Shown here piece by piece: positions 61,128-64,000 of a stretch of DNA of 64,000 nucleotides (positions within the stretch are counted from its first letter, which is position 1; every line of letters begins with the position of its first letter). The notes under the pieces were generated by a model. It worked only from the letters and a program-made list of their open reading frames with translations. It ran no database searches and was not told where the DNA came from. A program made the translations under genes and the position numbers. The stretch is from JAGDZR01 sp049115695 (GTDB lineage Bacteria; Bacteroidota; Bacteroidia; Cytophagales; Cyclobacteriaceae). The stretch spans positions 61,825 through 125,824 of the forward strand of contig JAGDZR010000015.1 of the NCBI GenBank assembly GCA_049115695.1, given 5' to 3'.

Positions 61128-61295
61128 CTAGGGCTTTGAGTTCGATAGGGCAAAGAACTCGTCTTTAGAGACAGTATTGCTATTCATTTTTCCTGTTTGA
61201 TAGCCGCTATAAAAACAGGCAACTCCAAATATCACGGTAAGAGCAAACCAGAGGTAAAATCGTCTTTTTCGTTGTGTTTTTTCAAGTTCAGTCAT
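61128..61295 (-). CDS. Small single-helix membrane protein (55 aa), paralogue of 47269-47436
   Basis: ATG at 61295 to TAG at 61128-61130 encodes MTELEKTQRKRRFYLWFALT then VIFGVACFYSGYQTGK. The first 36 residues match the 47269-47436 protein at 25 or so positions and both are exactly 55 aa. The C-terminal tail differs (MNSNTVSKDEFFALSNSKP). It lies between the Gabija-like operon and the gene at 61377-61730, in opposite orientation to its copy. Confidence 0.65.
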   Translation of the reverse strand: MTELEKTQRKRRFYLWFALTVIFGVACFYSGYQTGKMNSNTVSKDEFFALSNSKP

Positions 61296-61376
61296 TTTTG
61301 AGGTCAGATTTTATTGATTACTAATATTTGACTAATGCTGAAAAATAGATTTTTTTACGACCAATACAATGTAGTT

Positions 61377-61730
61377 TCATGCCTGTTTCTTCCAATGTGT
61401 GAAGTCTTCTTCAGATAGATTTTTTCTCATCCAAGCGTCCATACCTACATCTTGTTTTTCCATCAGGTAGCGTGTAAAGGGAAAATGTGTTTTACACTTT
61501 TGAAGTCCAGACTCTTTCAGTTTTACCGCAATATGTTTTGGCAATCCTTCCAACCATTCCGAGAAATCTTCTTCGGTTGGCTCGCTATTGATACTGGCCT
61601 GCTGATGGTAATGCAGCGCTGCGTTTCCTATACGAAATAGCTGTGCATGAATTAGACGCTCTGAATCCTCAGGAATATTGATCAGAAATTCTTGCTGGTT
61701 CTTTTCGACTTTATTGATATGGTGCTTCAT
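61377..61730 (-). CDS. Hypothetical protein (117 aa)
   Basis: A soluble, mainly helical protein with conserved-looking Trp/Phe positions (EDFSEWLEGLPKHIAVKL; FPFTRYLMEKQDVGMDAWMR) and a C-terminal WKKQA. No signal or membrane segment. It precedes the 55-aa membrane gene by 81 bp on the same strand. I cannot name a family. Confidence 0.55.
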   Translation of the reverse strand: MKHHINKVEKNQQEFLINIPEDSERLIHAQLFRIGNAALHYHQQASINSEPTEEDFSEWLEGLPKHIAVKLKESGLQKCKTHFPFTRYLMEKQDVGMDAWMRKNLSEEDFTHWKKQA

Positions 61731-61827
61731 TGGATGTCAAAATAATTAATTCGGAGTGAAATTCTGCCAGCGATTAAGACAAAAAGGAATGGGAAATGTA
61801 ACCCTGAACTTCAAAACAGGTTTGCGC

Positions 61828-62910
61828 TTACTTCTTCAAAATTTCAATCAAGCTTTTGTTTATATACAAAGTTTCCCGGCCAACTTTCTGAGATTTCAAT
61901 ACCCCAATGTTTTCAAGCTCCTTTAGATATCTTGAAGCCGCCTTCCGTTCTACACCTAGCTTATTTACTACAAAGTCGATCTTAGAATAAGGTTGCTCAA
62001 AGAGTAGCTCTACCAACTCCTTTCTGTAAATCTTAGGGGCTTTCTCCTGAACCCTCTGGATTGTTGTATCTAGTTGTTTTTTGATAGATGAAATCCTGGT
62101 AATCGTGTCCTTCGAGGTGCTTTCTACAGCTCGAAGCATAAACATAATCCACTCTTCCCACTCACCAGTTCGGTTGGTTTGATTAAGTAGTCTGTAGTAC
62201 TCAGGCTTATGATCTATAATGTAAGAGCTTAGGTACAAAATAGGAACATCAATTAGTTTGTTAAGTATCAAATGAAGTATGTTCAAGATTCTTCCTGTTC
62301 TGCCATTCCCATCATAGAAAGGGTGAATGCTTTCGAACTGATAATGTAGAATGGCCAAGTTGATCAATGGAGACAGGTCACTTGCTTGATTGAAATGCTT
62401 GATGAAATTGTCCAATAGATTAAGAATTTCAGTTTTTTCCTGTGGTGGAGTATAAACGATCTCTCCGGTCTTCTCATTTTTCAGTACCGTTCCTGAAGTA
62501 TTTCTAATTCCAGCCTGATTGTCTATGAGTTGTTGCTGGATGGTAATAATATCGTTTACTCTTAGAAAACCCTGTTCACTGACAAGATTAAATCCATGAA
62601 ATATTGCTTTCCGATAATCCACAACTTCCTTAGTATCGGCAGATGTACTGATTTTTTTGACAGTCAGCGCCTTGTAAAGCTCATCTTCAGTTGTAATGAT
62701 ATTCTCAATCTCGGAGCTATCCTTGGCTTCTTGCAGAACTATCGCATTGATCAGCATAGCTTGATTGGGTATGGTTTTAGCGACTCCTTTCAATTCCGCT
62801 AACGCAGCTGTGGCTTTGTTCGTTTGTCGAAGGATTTCAATTGTTTCCACCTTCTCTCTGTCAGGAGGTAGTTTGTCAAGAGCGTAATAATGCGGTGTGT
62901 TTTGTCCCAT
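61828..62910 (-). CDS. fic: Fic-family protein with self-inhibitory helix and C-terminal winged helix (360 aa)
   Basis: The start at 62910 (MGQNTPHYYALDKLPPDREK) is preferred over the Met at 63093, which would overlap the downstream end of the 63005-63820 gene and sits above the operator. Residues 65-70 SSEIEN match the inhibitory (S/T)xxxE(G/N) motif. The core HPFYDGNGRTGR (about 197-208) is the intact Fic active site for AMPylation or related transfer. The C-terminal ~70 residues are a winged helix (ELVELLFEQPYSKIDFVVNK). It probably modifies a target protein and represses its own promoter. The target is unknown. Confidence 0.88.
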   Translation of the reverse strand: MGQNTPHYYALDKLPPDREKVETIEILRQTNKATAALAELKGVAKTIPNQAMLINAIVLQEAKDSSEIENIITTEDELYKALTVKKISTSADTKEVVDYRKAIFHGFNLVSEQGFLRVNDIITIQQQLIDNQAGIRNTSGTVLKNEKTGEIVYTPPQEKTEILNLLDNFIKHFNQASDLSPLINLAILHYQFESIHPFYDGNGRTGRILNILHLILNKLIDVPILYLSSYIIDHKPEYYRLLNQTNRTGEWEEWIMFMLRAVESTSKDTITRISSIKKQLDTTIQRVQEKAPKIYRKELVELLFEQPYSKIDFVVNKLGVERKAASRYLKELENIGVLKSQKVGRETLYINKSLIEILKK

Positions 62911-62918
62911 ATTTTCTT

Positions 62919-62970
62919 TATATGTACCAAAAATATGTATTTTGGTACATATAAGCCAGATATGTACCAT
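62919..62970. promoter_or_regulatory. 14-bp inverted repeat plus third half-site, operator/promoter of fic
   Basis: TATATGTACCAAAA (62919-62932) and TTTTGGTACATATA (62940-62953) are perfect inverted arms with a 7-bp spacer. A third copy of the core, TATGTACCA, is at 62961-62969. Inside the repeat, CAAAAATA at 62928-62935 is TATTTTTG on the minus strand, a consensus -7 element, so binding would block the fic promoter, whose start codon is at 62910. The winged helix at the end of the Fic protein is the likely binder. Confidence 0.7.
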
Positions 62971-63004
62971 CAATGGACGAATTGCAACACATTCCTTAAT
63001 TATA

Positions 63005-63820
63005 CTATATGGTGCTTTTTGGATCAGCTCTTTTCGAAGCTTTATACACCTCACACTTTCGCTGATGGCCAAACATAGCTCCAATGTCATCAAACTCTTT
63101 TCCGCAGATACAAGTCAGTTCTGCAAGCTTAGCTGATTTGAAGGATCGGAGTTCTTCTAGTTCAGCTGACATATTTTTTATGTCAGCATACCTTTCTGAT
63201 AGTTCCTTCTCTGCTGCTATCAACTTCAGCTCACCTTCAGATGCAATACCAACTTGAACAGCAAGCTTACTTTTCATACTCCGATTGTCAGCTGACAGTT
63301 TTGCATTCTCAGCAGAAAGTTCAGCTAGTGCACTTCGAAGTTTCATAACTATTTTGTTGAGTTTCTTTTGCCTCAGTAGCTGCTGTTTGAAAAGATAGCT
63401 GAAATGATGTACCGTAAAAGCGAATGTTCCTCCGTAAATAAGCATAGTGACACCTCTCTGAATCAATTCGAGATAACTTTTTGTGGCAGAAGTCAAGTGA
63501 TATGTAGCTCCCTTGAATATCGAATAAAAGACTATTAGTCCATCCCATGCCAACTGATTAATTAGGAACACTGAGAATGCAAAAATGATAGCTTTAGAAT
63601 CTCCTATTGCTATAAGAGCAACGATAATCAAATCGAAAATAATTACGACCGAGTAAGCCTGATAGTCATTTACGTCTTCGCTGATCTTCTTATACAGATC
63701 CGCACTATGCTCAAGATTATTGATCATAGCTCCGGTAATGATCAACAGCAGAAATGTCCTGTAAGTCCAAACTTCTTCAACAAAGAATTGCTGGATTTTA
63801 TTGCTTTCGTTTCCCCTCAT
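63005..63820 (-). CDS. Four-helix membrane protein with coiled coil and C-terminal zinc-finger-like motif (271 aa)
   Basis: Four hydrophobic segments (TFLLLIITGAMINNL; YSVVIIFDLIIVALIAIG; AIIFAFSVFLINQLAWDGLI; MLIYGGTFAFTVHHFSYLF) occupy residues 18-140. A coiled coil follows (about 145-235, with many AEL/ELS heptads). The end carries CICGKEFDDIGAMFGHQRKC, a CxC...H...C pattern like a single zinc finger. The family is not recognised. The gene ends 95 bp before the fic start, on the same strand. Confidence 0.65.
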   Translation of the reverse strand: MRGNESNKIQQFFVEEVWTYRTFLLLIITGAMINNLEHSADLYKKISEDVNDYQAYSVVIIFDLIIVALIAIGDSKAIIFAFSVFLINQLAWDGLIVFYSIFKGATYHLTSATKSYLELIQRGVTMLIYGGTFAFTVHHFSYLFKQQLLRQKKLNKIVMKLRSALAELSAENAKLSADNRSMKSKLAVQVGIASEGELKLIAAEKELSERYADIKNMSAELEELRSFKSAKLAELTCICGKEFDDIGAMFGHQRKCEVYKASKRADPKSTI

Positions 63821-63960
63821 GACGCAAGCAATTCAAGTTCGAAATACCCTGAAATCAGCTCCAGGTCTTCCTCTAAAAAGTTCGAGATTTGGGACTTTCC
63901 CGCTACAATCAGAAGCAGTTATAGAAATATAGCTGCTTTTTTTATGCCTTTTCAAAAGCT

Positions 63961-63998
63961 GGATCAAGCGGAAAATCTGGGATCAAGCGGAAAATCTG
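63961..63998. repeat. Tandem 19-bp direct repeat at window end
   Basis: GGATCAAGCGGAAAATCTG occurs at 63961-63979 and again immediately at 63980-63998. Two exact copies in tandem, at the window edge, suggest the start of a longer iteron-like or tandem array that continues past 64000. No gene is seen in 63821-63960. Confidence 0.7.
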
Positions 63999-64000
63999 TG

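Noticed and set aside
62911..63093. Upstream Met extension of the fic gene by 61 residues
   Set aside because: It overlaps the operator and the 63005-63820 gene and has no Fic-family similarity.
1..64000. CRISPR arrays, tRNA and rRNA genes
   Set aside because: No regularly spaced repeats or cloverleaf/rRNA-like sequence was seen by eye on either strand.

Overview
The window looks like a chromosome segment of a Bacteroidota bacterium, most likely of the order Cytophagales. Two secreted proteins end in type IX secretion (T9SS) sorting domains, a TonB-dependent receptor is paired with a DUF4249-type lipoprotein, small lipoproteins with Bacteroidota-style lipoboxes are common, and several promoters match the Bacteroidota -7 element TAnnTTTG. 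No tRNA, rRNA or CRISPR array was seen.

Layout. 1-7.7 kb: the 3' end of a glycosyltransferase gene, small lipoproteins, and an overlapping operon (lipoprotein, DUF4249-type protein, TonB receptor). 8.0-10.2 kb: module A, made of an XRE-type regulator, a convergent TPR/membrane protein and a 57-aa lipoprotein. 10.3-11.5 kb: a metalloprotease/T9SS gene that has lost its 5' part. 11.6-23.9 kb: a plus-strand block encoding an adenine methylase, a giant SNF2-type helicase, highly charged unknown proteins, a protein with a DnaA domain-IV-like segment, and a P-loop ATPase resembling HerA/FtsK or viral packaging ATPases. A decayed gene follows (23.86-24.27 kb). 24.4-26.6 kb: module B repeats the regulator/TPR/lipoprotein arrangement. 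26.76-26.94 kb: a possible structured non-coding RNA. 27.4-31.4 kb: duplicated lipoproteins, an HExxH lipoprotein and a DUF4105-like membrane protein.

32.1-47.0 kb is the most unusual part. It is a minus-strand run of 28 closely packed genes, 19 of which encode a protein with one predicted transmembrane helix. It also holds phage-fibre/adhesin-like proteins, a membrane-anchored M15 endolysin-type peptidase, an amidase fold that has lost all its zinc ligands, two membrane-anchored peptidoglycan-binding-domain proteins, an HExxH protein, a beta-propeller spike candidate and several arginine-rich membrane proteins. A possible major structural protein with an acidic N-terminus and arginine-rich C-terminus is set apart by a strong terminator. 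I see no terminase, portal, sheath or tail-tube gene. My inference is a tailless, membrane-containing (pro)virus or a virus-derived envelope-spanning machine, possibly using the ATPase and replication genes of the 11.6-23.9 kb block.

47.3-64 kb: a 55-aa membrane protein gene whose paralogue sits inverted at 61.1 kb, a T9SS-exported subtilisin-like protease, a Y-family polymerase plus DnaE-type polymerase operon behind a perfect inverted-repeat operator, and a three-gene Gabija-like defence operon (PD-(D/E)xK protein, OLD-type ATPase/TOPRIM, UvrD-like helicase). A Fic protein behind another perfect inverted repeat, a four-helix membrane protein with a zinc-finger-like tail, and a tandem 19-bp repeat at the window edge complete it.
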